Below, one piece after another: positions 8,069 through 16,750 of a DNA stretch of 64,000 nt. Position numbers and translations under genes: made by a program. Positions within the stretch are counted from its first letter, which is position 1; each line of letters begins with the position of its first letter. The stretch is from contig CAWHLP010000031.1 in NCBI GenBank assembly GCA_963830205.1, positions 186,001 to 250,000 on the forward strand. Direction: 5' to 3'. Below the pieces are notes generated by a model, which was given only the letters and a program-made list of their open reading frames with translations, did no database searches and was not told the origin of the DNA. The stretch is from CAVSRC01 sp963830205. GTDB lineage: Bacteria > Pseudomonadota > Alphaproteobacteria > Rhizobiales > Kaistiaceae.

Positions 8069-8836
8069 AGGCCATCGACTCATTAGATCGCATCCAGATT
8101 CTGGCTGAGGCGAGCTTGACGCCTGCGAGGTAGTTGTCGGGATTTTTGTCGTAACGGGTGGCGACGGCGCGGAAGTGTTTGAGTTTGTTGAAGAAGCGCT
8201 CGACGAGGTTTCTGTAGCGATAGAGGAAGGAACTGAAGGCGGGGATGTTCTTGCGGTTTGGCATGGGCTTGATGTTCGCCCAGGCGCCGCGTTCGGCCAG
8301 GCTTTGCCGCAAGGCGTCGCTGTCATAGGCGCGATCAGCCAGCAGGATCTGACCCTCAGTCAACGCTTCGAGCATGTCGGCGGCGCTCTTGCCGTCATGG
8401 GCCTGGCCCTCGGTGAGCTTGAGCGCAATGGGCAGGCCTTCGGCGTCGACCAGAGCGTGAATCTTGGTCGTCAGGCCGCCGCGCGAGCGACCCATGCAAC
8501 CGGATCGGTCGTCTTTTTTTGGGTGTTGGCGGCGTGCTGATGCACGCGGATGCTGGAGGAATCAATCATCTGGATGTCGCCGTCGTAGGCCTTCGACACC
8601 GCTTCCAGAAGACGATCCCACACCCCTGCCTTGCGCCAGCGGTTGAAGCGGTTGACGCAGGTCGTGTGCGGGCCGTAGCGCTCGGGAATGTCGGCCCAAG
8701 GGGCGCCTGTCCGCAGCCGCCAAAAGATACCGTTGAGAACCCGGCGGTCATCCACCCGCGGCACGCCACGGGGCTTGTTGGGCAGCAACGGCTGGATCAC
8801 CGACCACTCGAAATCCGTCAAATCAAAGCGTGCCAT
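8067..8836 (-). CDS. IS5-family transposase made by programmed -1 frameshift
   Basis: The first frame (8836 to about 8520) encodes MARFDLTDFEWSVIQPLLP and the first catalytic Asp in MIDSSSIRVHQ. At 8513-8520 the minus strand carries seven A followed by G; slipping back one base there joins it to the second frame (KDDRSGCMGRSRGGLTTKIHA...), which carries the second Asp (ADRAYDSDALR) and the Glu (RNLVERFFNKLKHFRAVATRYDK). This two-frame layout with an A-run slip site is normal for the IS427 group, not damage. AAAGGAGA precedes the ATG at 8836. The stop TAG is supplied by the CTAG target. Confidence 0.88.
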
Positions 8837-8912
8837 TCCAATCTCCTTTGTTGCGGAAATTGAATCAGCACTCCTCCGATTCGAGAATCCCATTTATGGG
8901 TCTGTGACCTAG
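8067..8912 (-). mobile_element. IS5-family (IS427-like) insertion sequence
   Basis: The element is bounded by CTAG at 8067-8070 and again at 8909-8912. Just inside, the left end reads GCCATCGACTCATTAG and the right end (complement) GTCACAGACCCATAAAT, imperfect terminal inverted repeats. The internal length is about 838 bp, normal for IS427-group elements, which insert at CTAG/TA-type targets. Both flanking genes' stop codons (transposase and the uronate dehydrogenase-like gene) use the TAG of these target copies. A complete transposase is encoded, so the element looks capable of transposition. Confidence 0.8.
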
Positions 8913-9703
8913 ACGGGCGTGGTGATCTCCTCCGCGATGCAGAAGACCCCGCCCTGGTTGAGGTCCGCCTGAGGATTGCCGGTGGCGTCGTCCTCGGTCC
9001 CGCCGGTGTCGTGGTCCTCGGCGCGATCCTCGGGCCGGTAGCCCAGCCGAAAGGCGTTGGCATTGTCCCACGGGCCAGCCCGGTTGGCCGAAACGCCATA
9101 GACGATCTCGTGGCGGAGTCCGGGCATCTCCAGGCCGATACGGATGAGCTGGCAGAGGTCGCGCGGGCTCACCCAGATGGCCGCCAGCCGGCGGTCGCTG
9201 GCCGGCTTCGCCGAGACCGTGCCGATGCGGATCGACAGCACCTCGGCCCCGTATTTGTAGGCATAGAGGCTGCCCAGCGCCTCGCCGAAGGCCTTGCTCA
9301 GGCCATAGCGCGAATCGGGCCTGACGGTGACGTCGGCGGCGATCGTCTGGGTCCGCGGGTAGAAGCCGACCGCATGGCCGCTCGAAGCGAAGACGATGCG
9401 CTTCACCCCCTCCAGCCGCGCCGCCTCGAAGAGGTTGTAGGCCCCGACGATGTTGGCGGCATGGATGGTCTCCCAGCCGGTCTCCAGCGAAAAGCCACCG
9501 AGGTGGATGATGCCGTCGACGCCGGCGACAAGCGCGCTGAGCGCCGCCATGTCGCCGAGGTCGGCCGCAACCACCTCTTCGCCGGCGACCGCGTCCGCCA
9601 CCGGCAGCATGTCCGACAGGCGCAGATGATAGCTCTGGCCGAGGATCGGCCGGATCGCCCCTGCCACCCGTCCCGCCGCTCCGGTGATGAGTATGCGCTT
9701 CAT
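8909..9703 (-). CDS. Uronate dehydrogenase-like NAD-dependent short-chain epimerase/dehydratase family protein
   Basis: The 264-residue Rossmann protein opens with the NAD motif ITGAAGRVAGAI and has the catalytic pair in SRYGLSKAFGEAL (Tyr-xxx-Lys). It resembles Agrobacterium-type uronate dehydrogenase throughout: DGIIHLGGFSLE, NLFEAARLEGVKRIVFASS, and the C-terminal PWDNANAFRLGYRPEDRAEDH. Those enzymes oxidise galacturonate or glucuronate to aldarolactones. The stop codon is the TAG of the CTAG copy at the right end of the IS, so the insertion happened exactly at the end of the gene, or removed a few C-terminal residues. The last residues (EEITTPV) could therefore be altered. No other uronate genes are adjacent. 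Confidence 0.8.
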   Translation of the reverse strand: MKRILITGAAGRVAGAIRPILGQSYHLRLSDMLPVADAVAGEEVVAADLGDMAALSALVAGVDGIIHLGGFSLETGWETIHAANIVGAYNLFEAARLEGVKRIVFASSGHAVGFYPRTQTIAADVTVRPDSRYGLSKAFGEALGSLYAYKYGAEVLSIRIGTVSAKPASDRRLAAIWVSPRDLCQLIRIGLEMPGLRHEIVYGVSANRAGPWDNANAFRLGYRPEDRAEDHDTGGTEDDATGNPQADLNQGGVFCIAEEITTPV

Positions 9704-9770
9704 GGACCGTCTCCCGCGGCCGCGGCGCCGGTCCGGTGAAGGCCGGCCGGCTGGCCCAGGGCCGCTGCCT

Positions 9771-10619
9771 TTATAGCAGCCACGCCCGCCGGCGAACCCG
9801 TACCAGATTAGTCCGGTTATCGCCGGGATAGTTGGTCGGCGGCGGAGGCGGCGGCGGAGGCGGAGGCGGTGGAGGCGGCTGCGGTTGATCGTGCACCGGC
9901 GCGTCATCGTGTCCCGGGTTGTACGCCGGATCGATGTTGTGGATCTCGCAGCCGCGCGAGGATACGCGGAAGCCGCTCACCAGCCCTGCCTGGCGGAAGG
10001 CGAAGGGGATCGAGCGGTCGACCAGGTCGGTGCGCTTGTAGACGTCGTTCACCCAGTTGAAGCCCTGACCGGGATCGAGCTGGATGACGCTGCACGCCCC
10101 CGAGATGTCCGTGCAATGACGGCGCGGCTTGCCCTTGTCGCAGATGCGCACCGTGCCGTGCCACATGGCGATGGTCGTGGTGCCGTCCTTGGCGACGCTG
10201 CCGTCGAAGGCGGTGCCGCGCACGCCGATGGTCGCCGACGGCGTGTTGATCGAATAGGCGTTCTTGGCGCTGACGCCGGTGATGAAGCGGAACGAACCGC
10301 GCAGCGCGTTGATGGCAAAGGTGCCGGCCTTGGACGGCCCCTGGAAGACGAAGGCGTCGACGGTCACCTGCGAATTGGGCCCGACCACCATCTTGGTGTT
10401 GTCGGCAAACAGGATCTGCGCGGTGCCGCGCTGGTTCGTCTTGATGACGTCGCCGGCATAGACCGGCCCCTGGGTCGCGAGGGCGCGATTGCCCCCCGGA
10501 CCGCTTGCCGTGGTGTCGCGAATGACCGCGACCGCCTGACCGCTGGCCTCGATGGCCGCCGCCGGGCCTACCAGGGCCACCGACCCCAGCATGGCCAAAC
10601 CGAGTGACCGCAACGACAT
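9771..10619 (-). CDS. FecR-domain secreted protein with polyproline tail
   Basis: The 282-residue protein has a signal peptide (MSLRSLGLAMLGSVALVGPAAA) and a FecR domain (about residues 50-150: GDVIKTNQRGTAQILFADNTKMVVGPNSQV, then NTPSATIGVRGTAFD). A run of about 14 prolines near the C-terminus is followed by a short basic tail. Such stand-alone periplasmic FecR proteins are often neighbours of CHASE2-domain cyclases, as here, and are thought to act in envelope sensing. AAGGAG lies nine bases before the ATG at 10619; an ATG nine bases further upstream would have no spacing to it. Four cysteines in the C-terminal half may form disulfides. Confidence 0.8.
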   Translation of the reverse strand: MSLRSLGLAMLGSVALVGPAAAIEASGQAVAVIRDTTASGPGGNRALATQGPVYAGDVIKTNQRGTAQILFADNTKMVVGPNSQVTVDAFVFQGPSKAGTFAINALRGSFRFITGVSAKNAYSINTPSATIGVRGTAFDGSVAKDGTTTIAMWHGTVRICDKGKPRRHCTDISGACSVIQLDPGQGFNWVNDVYKRTDLVDRSIPFAFRQAGLVSGFRVSSRGCEIHNIDPAYNPGHDDAPVHDQPQPPPPPPPPPPPPPPTNYPGDNRTNLVRVRRRAWLL

Positions 10620-10766
10620 GGACCGCATCTCCTTGCTGAAGGCTGCCGCAGCCTGCATCGCGCCTGCCTGAGCCGGCAAGCGACTCCGCCGGGACGCCCC
10701 CGCCGACCGCCGGGTCTGGTGAACGAAGTGCTTACGACGAACGCGCAAAGCCTTGCTTCCCTGGCT

Positions 10767-11159
10767 CTAGATCACGCCCGCGACGAGTGCCGTGATGACC
10801 ACATAGGTGAGCTGATGGGCGAGCTGATCGACCCCGTAGATGCGCCAGTACCAGGCGTCGGTGGTGGTCAGCTTCATCCGCCTCAGCGACTGCTCCTTCG
10901 ACCAGTCCACATGATAGTGGATGATGAACTCGCCAATGACGATGATCACAGCCATCAGCCAGCCGGGCGGCAGGATGAAGAACGCCGGGATCGTACCCAG
11001 CGCCTGCAGGCCGGAATGCAGGATGCCGCCAGGGTGCCCGTAGGTGCCCTTGTTACGGAACTGGTAGGGCGTCTGCACGACGTAGTCGAAGATGAAATGC
11101 TTGATCTCAAGCCACAGGAAGACCGCGACGATCGCGCCAGCCCCAATTTTCGGGTCCAT
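10767..11159 (-). CDS. DUF3307 membrane protein
   Basis: This 130-residue integral membrane protein has about four hydrophobic helices and the DUF3307 hallmarks: HFIFDYVVQTPYQFRNKG near the N-terminus, GILHSGLQ, and IHYHVDWSKEQ in the middle. The conserved H, D and DWxK residues suggest a metal-binding or catalytic pocket in the membrane, but the family has no established function. It sits between the CHASE2 cyclase and the FecR gene, same strand, with gaps of about 80-150 bp. Confidence 0.8.
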   Translation of the reverse strand: MDPKIGAGAIVAVFLWLEIKHFIFDYVVQTPYQFRNKGTYGHPGGILHSGLQALGTIPAFFILPPGWLMAVIIVIGEFIIHYHVDWSKEQSLRRMKLTTTDAWYWRIYGVDQLAHQLTYVVITALVAGVI

Positions 11160-11243
11160 GAATCCCTTGTCCCAACGCCCTGCCGCTGCCCAATCTTAGG
11201 GCAGGGGGGACTAGCAGGACTGTGACCGCCGTCACAAGCCGTT

Positions 11244-13475
11244 TTATTTCGAGGTCGCGGTGAAGGTTCCGTCCCAATCGGGCGGCGGCGGCGTTGCCCG
11301 CCATTCGGCGATGCGGCCGCGATAGAGCCCATAAAGCGCCGCCAGCCGCTGGACGCCGACCGACTCGCAGCGCGCGATCGCCGTCTCGGCGCCGTCCCAG
11401 TCACGTCCGCGATAGGCCTCGAGCATGGCGGCGTGGCGCGGCAGCAGCCGCTCGTAGCCGTCTTCCGGCCCGTCGAGCGCCTCGTAGGCCGTGTAGATGC
11501 GCGCCGGATGGACCTTGCCCTTGACCCGCATCATGTCGAGCTCGATCGCCTTGAGATCGGGAATGCTGTTGTGGGACGATTCGCCGATGACGATCGGCAC
11601 GCCGTAGACCTTGGACTGGCCCTCCAGGCGCGAGGCGACGTTGACGTCGTCGCCGATGGCCGAATAGTCGAAGCGCTGCACCGAGCCGAGATTGCCGACG
11701 CAGCAATCGCCCGAATTGATGCCGATGCCGATGGCGACATCCTTGTAGGGCCTGCCCGCAGCCTGTGCCGCCGCGCGCCATTCCTCATTGAGGTTCTTCA
11801 TGCGCTGGACCATGGCGATCGCCGACTGGCAGGCATGGGCGGCATGGGCAGCATCGTCGAGCGGCGCATTCCAGAACGCCATGATGGCGTCGCCCATGTA
11901 TTTGTCGATGGTGCCGCGGTTCTCCAGGATGATCTCGGAGAGCGGCGTCAGCAGGTTGTTGATGAAGGTGGTCAGCTCGTGCGCCGTCATCGTCTCGGAG
12001 ATCGAGGTGAAGTTGCGCACGTCGCAGAAGAGCAGGGTCAGTTCGCGCACGGCGCCGCCGAGCTCGAGCTTCTCCGGGTGGGCGATGATCTCGCTGACCA
12101 CCGTCGGCGACACGTAGTAGCTGAAGGCGCGGCGCACCTCGCCACGCTGCTTCTCGGTCTGGCGGAAGACGTAGGTCGACGCCCCGGCGACCAGCAGGAA
12201 CACGGTCGCCGCCGGATAGGTCGGGTCGAACAGGAGGCCGAGCCTGTCGAAGGCGAGCCAGCCGCCGACCAGCAGCGAGCCCATCACCAGCACGCCGACC
12301 ACGCCCGAGACCAGCGCGGCAACCCTGGGGATAAGAAAGGCAAGCGCCAGCCCGAGCACCAGCGTCAGCACGATCTCGACCGCCACGGCATAGTCCGGCC
12401 GGCTGAGCGAGGCGCCGGTCTGCGAACCCTGCAATATCTGCTCGATCGCCTGGGCGTGGATCTCGACGCCGGGAATGGCGGCATCCAGCGGCGTGGCGCG
12501 GAGGTCGATGAGCCCCGGCGCGCTGGTGCCGACCAGCACGATGCGCCCGGCGAAGGTTTCGGGATCGACCTCGCCGGCGAGCACCTTCCAGGCCGGGACA
12601 TAGACGCGCGCGTCGTGCGGACGGAAATGGATCCAGATGCCGCCATCGGCGTCGGTGGGAATCTCGATCGCCCCGACGCGGATGTGGTTGAGGCCGGTCT
12701 GCTGGCCGTAGGCGGTCTCACCGCTGGCGTTCGAGCCCTTGAGCACGTAGGAGCCGGCCTGAAAGGCGACGCGCAGCGCCTCGGTGGTCAGCGTCGGCAC
12801 ATACTGGTCGCCGACCCGGTAGATCAGCGGAATCCGGCGCACCACCTGGTCGCGGTCGGGAATCCAGTTGATCGAGCCGATGCCAGTGGCGGCCTCATCG
12901 AGGATGGGGAGGTTGACGTTGGCGCCGGCAAAGGCCGGGACGAAGTTCTTGGGATCGTCGCCGACCGTCGCAAAGCCGGCCTTAAGCGGCGGTGGCGGCG
13001 ACGGACGCGCGGTGAGCGCCGTTGCCAGGATCGTCGGATTCTTGCCGATGGCGTCGGCGAAGGTCTGGTCGTGGCTCTCCTTGCCGCTGACCAGCGGCGC
13101 CAGCGCCGCGGCCTCCTCCGGCGTCATCTGCTTCAGCGCCTGCTCCGGCGAGGTGCGGTCGGGCTCGGAGAACAGGATGTCGAAGGCGACCACCGCGGCG
13201 CCGTCCGCGCCCAACGTATCGAGCAGCTTGGCCATGGTCGTGCGCGGCCACGGCCACTGGCCGATCCTGGAGAGCGATTCCTCGTCCACGTCGACGATCT
13301 TCACCGGCAGGTCGGGATCGTAGCTGGCCGGTCCGAGCTTCTGGTAGGAATCGAAGGCAATCAGGCGCAGCGCCTGGACGAAGAACGGATCGGCAATGCG
13401 GACCAGCGTGGCCCCGGCGAGAATCGCCAGCACCAGCGCCACGTAGCCGGACCTCGCGCGCAGAACGGACAACAT
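11244..13475 (-). CDS. CHASE2-domain class III adenylate/guanylate cyclase
   Basis: The 743-residue protein has an N-terminal membrane anchor (VALVLAILAGATLVRI), an extracytoplasmic CHASE2 sensor domain (about residues 35-330), a block of three transmembrane helices (about 340-415) and a class III cyclase domain (about 460-640). The cyclase motifs are FCDVRNFTSISE (first metal Asp), DKYMGDAIMAFW (purine-recognition Lys and second metal Asp) and FDYSAIGDDVNVASRLE (second purine position and transition-state Asn/Arg). All catalytic residues are present, so active cyclic AMP synthesis is predicted. The signal sensed by CHASE2 is unknown; the FecR protein nearby is a candidate partner. Confidence 0.9.
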   Translation of the reverse strand: MLSVLRARSGYVALVLAILAGATLVRIADPFFVQALRLIAFDSYQKLGPASYDPDLPVKIVDVDEESLSRIGQWPWPRTTMAKLLDTLGADGAAVVAFDILFSEPDRTSPEQALKQMTPEEAAALAPLVSGKESHDQTFADAIGKNPTILATALTARPSPPPPLKAGFATVGDDPKNFVPAFAGANVNLPILDEAATGIGSINWIPDRDQVVRRIPLIYRVGDQYVPTLTTEALRVAFQAGSYVLKGSNASGETAYGQQTGLNHIRVGAIEIPTDADGGIWIHFRPHDARVYVPAWKVLAGEVDPETFAGRIVLVGTSAPGLIDLRATPLDAAIPGVEIHAQAIEQILQGSQTGASLSRPDYAVAVEIVLTLVLGLALAFLIPRVAALVSGVVGVLVMGSLLVGGWLAFDRLGLLFDPTYPAATVFLLVAGASTYVFRQTEKQRGEVRRAFSYYVSPTVVSEIIAHPEKLELGGAVRELTLLFCDVRNFTSISETMTAHELTTFINNLLTPLSEIILENRGTIDKYMGDAIMAFWNAPLDDAAHAAHACQSAIAMVQRMKNLNEEWRAAAQAAGRPYKDVAIGIGINSGDCCVGNLGSVQRFDYSAIGDDVNVASRLEGQSKVYGVPIVIGESSHNSIPDLKAIELDMMRVKGKVHPARIYTAYEALDGPEDGYERLLPRHAAMLEAYRGRDWDGAETAIARCESVGVQRLAALYGLYRGRIAEWRATPPPPDWDGTFTATSK

Positions 13476-13594
13476 CGCCTTCCCCCACCGCAGAGCGGCC
13501 GAGTATCGCGGGCGGCGTGCCGCGCTTCAAGCGGGTGTGAGGGCAATCGGCAGTAGGCAGTCGATCGAATGCCGACGCGAATGCCGAATGCCCG

Positions 13595-15109
13595 TCAGGC
13601 GAAGCCGGGGAAGAAATCGACCTTGATGCGCGTGCGGTGGACGCCCATGCCGGTGAGCGTGTGGCGCAGGGCCTTCACCATCGCCTGCGGGCCGGAGATG
13701 TAGAAGGTGCGCTCCTGCCAGTCGGGGATCGCCGACTTGACCAGGCGGGCATCGATATAGCCCGGGATACTGCCCGCGCCGCGCACCGCGGGCGACGGCA
13801 TAGACGGTGCGGATGCCGAGCCGCTCCTCGGCGGCGTCGAGGACGTCGCCATAGGCGATGTCGTCTTGGGCTTCTCGCAGCCGTAGAGCACCACGATCGG
13901 CCGGGCCTCGCCCTTGTCGATGAGGTATTGCAGCATCGAGCGGAACGGCGTGATGCCGATGCCGCCGGCGAGGAAGGCGAGCTTCTTGTCCGGGTCTGAC
14001 GGCAGGGTGAAGTTGCCGGCGATCTGGGTGGCATGGATGGTGTCGCCGGGGACCATGTCGCTCAGGCCGCGCTTGAAGGCGCTGGGCTTGCGGTAGAACT
14101 TGACCCCGAGGCGGACGTTTTCCTCGGTCGGCGCCGAGGCGACGGTGAAGTAGCGGCGGTTGCCGCGGCTGTCGCCGTGGTCGAGCCCCAGCGTCCATTC
14201 CAGGTACTGGCCCGCCTGGAAGGCGACCTGGTGGGGCGTCGAGAAGACGAAGTCGTAGGTGTCGGCCGCCGCCCGCTCGATGCGCTCGAGCGTCAGCACG
14301 AAGCGCCCCTTGGGGCTGATCGCCCAGGCAAAGACGTTGCCGATGACCAGAGCCAGTTCGGGCGTGAAATAGAACGAGCCGATGTGGACGTTGGGCGCGA
14401 ACAGGAAGCCGACCAGCGCGGCGAAGACGAGCCGCGGCATGCGGCGGGCCGGCTGGGTCAGCGGCTCGGTCAGCATGACGAAGGCGAAGAAGAAGATCGG
14501 CGAGGATTTCAGCGTCTCCGAGATCGCCATCACCCAGTGCGACGGCGCCGTGGTGGCGAGGATCGTCACCAGGACGACGCCCATGAAGGTCAGGATCAGG
14601 TCGAGGCGCTGCAGCTTGCGCACGATGAGCACGCCGCCGATGAACACCACCGGCAGCAGCGCCAGGTTGCCGCCGACCCACCAGGTGGCCGGCTGGCCGA
14701 GCAGCACCGCCGGCAGCAGGGCGCCGAAGGCGGCCGGATTGAAGACGTGCTTGCGGCCGACGGCGAAGATGTACTTGGACGCCATCGCCCACACCGAGGC
14801 GAAGACCAGCGCGCCGATGCCGCTGAAATTGGTGATGCCGACCGGGCTCATGATGAGCGCCACGATGAGCGCGGTGATGTAGATCAACTCGCTGTTCGCC
14901 GGCACCTTGAAGACGCGCGCGAAGATGACGTTGGTGGCCCAGCTCACCGCCAGGATGAGCGCGGTCGAGAAGACGATCGTCACCGGGGCATAGGGCACCA
15001 GGCCGAGGAACGAGAAGGCGAGCGCGAAGCCGAGGAGCGCGATCAGGTGCCAGAGCACCAGCCGATACATGGTGGTGTGGTCGAGGAAACGGTCGAGGAG
15101 CCTGGTCAT
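13595..15109 (-). CDS. RnfD/NqrB-like membrane protein fused to an FNR-type flavin reductase
   Basis: The 504-residue protein has an N-terminal half with about eight transmembrane helices, including the RnfD/NqrB-like stretch KHVFNPAAFGALLPAVLL. The C-terminal half is a ferredoxin-NADP-reductase fold: RRYFTVASAP (FAD), FLAGGIGITPFRSML (NAD(P)) and YISGPQAMVKAL. It should move electrons from cytosolic NAD(P)H through FAD to the membrane part and out to a periplasmic flavoprotein. Two compensating indels (about 13866, a lost G, and about 13795) scramble roughly 24 residues; the true sequence there (DDIAYGDVLDAAEERLGIRT) is in another frame. The ATG overlaps the apbE stop (ATGA). Confidence 0.85.
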   Translation of the reverse strand: MTRLLDRFLDHTTMYRLVLWHLIALLGFALAFSFLGLVPYAPVTIVFSTALILAVSWATNVIFARVFKVPANSELIYITALIVALIMSPVGITNFSGIGALVFASVWAMASKYIFAVGRKHVFNPAAFGALLPAVLLGQPATWWVGGNLALLPVVFIGGVLIVRKLQRLDLILTFMGVVLVTILATTAPSHWVMAISETLKSSPIFFFAFVMLTEPLTQPARRMPRLVFAALVGFLFAPNVHIGSFYFTPELALVIGNVFAWAISPKGRFVLTLERIERAAADTYDFVFSTPHQVAFQAGQYLEWTLGLDHGDSRGNRRYFTVASAPTEENVRLGVKFYRKPSAFKRGLSDMVPGDTIHATQIAGNFTLPSDPDKKLAFLAGGIGITPFRSMLQYLIDKGEARPIVVLYGCEKPKTTSPMATSSTPPRSGSASAPSMPSPAVRGAGSIPGYIDARLVKSAIPDWQERTFYISGPQAMVKALRHTLTGMGVHRTRIKVDFFPGFA

Positions 15110-15873
15110 GGTGCGCAATAACCCTGAAATCCGCTGGTGAACGTCGCCCGGCCGTTGCGGTCGACAAGGTAGCCTTCGAGACCCGGCGTCTGCTCGACGA
15201 AGGCGATGCCGTCGCGGCCCATGGCGAAGGCGGCGGTGGCGAAGCGATCGGCCTCCAGAACGTCGGGGCCGATCACGGTGAGGCTGACGATCTCCTCGAT
15301 CGGCGTGCCGCGGTCGTGCGGGTCGTAGATGTGCTGGCCGCGCACATAGGTGCCGGAGGTCGCCACCCCCTTGCCGCGCGGTTCGACCACCTTGATGATC
15401 TCGGCCTGGTCGAAGGGGTTGCGGATGCCGACCCGCCACTCCTTGCCCTCGCCGTTGTGGCCGGCCGACTGGATGTCGCCGCCGGCATCGACGTAGAAGT
15501 CGCGCGCGCCGGAGCGGGCGACCAGTGCTGCCGCATTGCGGATCGCCCAGCCCTTGACCACGCCGGAGGGATCGAGCGTGCCGGCCGGGGTGCGGATGTC
15601 GAAATAGCCGTAGGTCTCGCGCCGCGTCCGCTCGGCCAGCGCCATCACCTCGCGCATCTCGGCGCTGTAGTGCTTCTCGCCGAGGCGGCCCTGGTTGATC
15701 GCCGAGATTTCGCTGTCGTCCTTGTAGGTCGAGAAGCGCCGGTCGACGTGATCGAAATAGGCGAAGGCCGCCTCGATGGCAGCGGCATCGTTGCCGCTGC
15801 CGAGGATCTCGACCGTGATCGGCATGCCCATCAGGAGCCGCGTGACACGCATGGCCGGCGCCCGCTCAGGCAT
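15106..15873 (-). CDS. apbE: ApbE-type FAD:protein FMN transferase
   Basis: The 255-residue protein has the ApbE signatures RLLMGMPITVEI, FSTYKDDSEIS, TLDPSGVVKGWAI (FAD pocket), YVDAGGDI and DRFATAAFAMG with the metal-binding Asp. ApbE enzymes covalently attach FMN to a Thr in an S-G-A-T motif of exported or membrane proteins. The FMN-binding protein encoded directly upstream carries exactly that motif and is the expected substrate. Starts at 15873 (overlapping the upstream stop by eight bases) or 15852 are both possible. No signal peptide is evident, so the compartment of flavin transfer is uncertain. Confidence 0.87.
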   Translation of the reverse strand: MPERAPAMRVTRLLMGMPITVEILGSGNDAAAIEAAFAYFDHVDRRFSTYKDDSEISAINQGRLGEKHYSAEMREVMALAERTRRETYGYFDIRTPAGTLDPSGVVKGWAIRNAAALVARSGARDFYVDAGGDIQSAGHNGEGKEWRVGIRNPFDQAEIIKVVEPRGKGVATSGTYVRGQHIYDPHDRGTPIEEIVSLTVIGPDVLEADRFATAAFAMGRDGIAFVEQTPGLEGYLVDRNGRATFTSGFQGYCAP

Positions 15874-16750
15874 GGGCCTTGTTGAGCGCCGCACCCAGCG
15901 ACTGGATGAACGCCCGGCTCGACAAGGTCGCGCCCGAGACGATGTCGACACGGGCGCTCTGCGCGCTGATCACCTCGTCGCGCAGCATCGGCAGCGCCTG
16001 GCGGTTGATGAAGATCGAGGTGCGCCGGTCGTTCGGGTATTGCAGGACGTGGATGGTGCTGAGGCGGCCGTTGCTGACCACGGCCTCGATCTGCATGAGG
16101 CCGTAATAGGCATTGACCACCGGACCGGCATAGGTGCCGTCGTTGAGGCCGGTCGTTGCGGAAGCGATGCGGACCGCGGGCGTGGCCGGGGCGGCCGGGT
16201 CCGGCGTGGAGAGGGGCGCCGACGCCGGGGCGGGCGTCGGCGCGGCTGCCACGTCCTGATGATAGGGCGGACGCAGGCGCGGCAGAGGAATGTTGGCGAC
16301 GGCCGTATCGGCCGGAGCGGGCGCCGGATCGGCCGGCGTGGGGGACTGGGCCTCGGCGACCGCGAAGGGGCCGCTCGGCGCCGGCGTGGCAGCCGGTGCG
16401 GCGTCGGCGGGCGGTGGCGTGTCGGCGGCCGCCGGTCCGAACGAATCGGCCGGGGCCGGCAGCGGCGGCAGCGGTCCGGCGTTCGATGGCGCGGCGGCGG
16501 ACGGCGCCGCGGCGGCAAAGGCCGGGGCCCGAGCGGGCGCGGCAGGCGCCGCCGTCGCCGGCGTGACGAAGGGAACCTCGCGCGGCGCCACATTGGTGTC
16601 GCCGCCGGCCGAAACCAGCGTCTGCGGCTGGATGCTGCCGGTCTGCAGGTCGGCACTGGCCAGAAGCGGGTCGGTGGCGGTGCCGGCCTGGCTCCACACA
16701 TAGGCGCCGGAGGCGGCGATCACGAGGGCTGAGAGGGCGATCTTCTTCAT
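15866..16750 (-). CDS. Secreted FMN-binding domain protein with Pro/Ala-rich linker
   Basis: The 294-residue protein has an N-terminal membrane anchor or signal peptide (MKKIALSALVIAASGAYVW), a low-complexity Ala/Pro linker (about residues 60-185) and a C-terminal FMN-binding domain (about 200-294) ending in DIVSGATLSSRAFIQSLGAAL. The Thr of SGAT is the expected site of covalent FMN attachment by ApbE. The long flexible linker would let the flavin domain reach partners in the periplasm. It is first in an overlapping operon with apbE and the RnfD-FNR gene. An ATG at 16768 would add six residues. Confidence 0.85.
   Translation of the reverse strand: MKKIALSALVIAASGAYVWSQAGTATDPLLASADLQTGSIQPQTLVSAGGDTNVAPREVPFVTPATAAPAAPARAPAFAAAAPSAAAPSNAGPLPPLPAPADSFGPAAADTPPPADAAPAATPAPSGPFAVAEAQSPTPADPAPAPADTAVANIPLPRLRPPYHQDVAAAPTPAPASAPLSTPDPAAPATPAVRIASATTGLNDGTYAGPVVNAYYGLMQIEAVVSNGRLSTIHVLQYPNDRRTSIFINRQALPMLRDEVISAQSARVDIVSGATLSSRAFIQSLGAALNKAHA

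Noticed and set aside
8513..8520. Transposase as a broken pseudogene
   Set aside because: The A7-G slip site and the two-frame layout are the normal expression mode of IS427-group transposases, and all DDE residues are present.
9836..9890. CRISPR or tandem repeat
   Set aside because: The GGCGGA-type repetition encodes the polyproline tail of the FecR protein (CCG/CCT codons); no spacer structure.
11433..13556. 707-codon open frame on the plus strand
   Set aside because: Antisense to the CHASE2 cyclase; composition-biased and without recognisable features.
13595..15439. Longer start for the RnfD-FNR protein
   Set aside because: The extra 110 residues overlap apbE out of frame and are Arg/Gly-rich; the membrane protein begins at ATG 15109, which overlaps the apbE stop.
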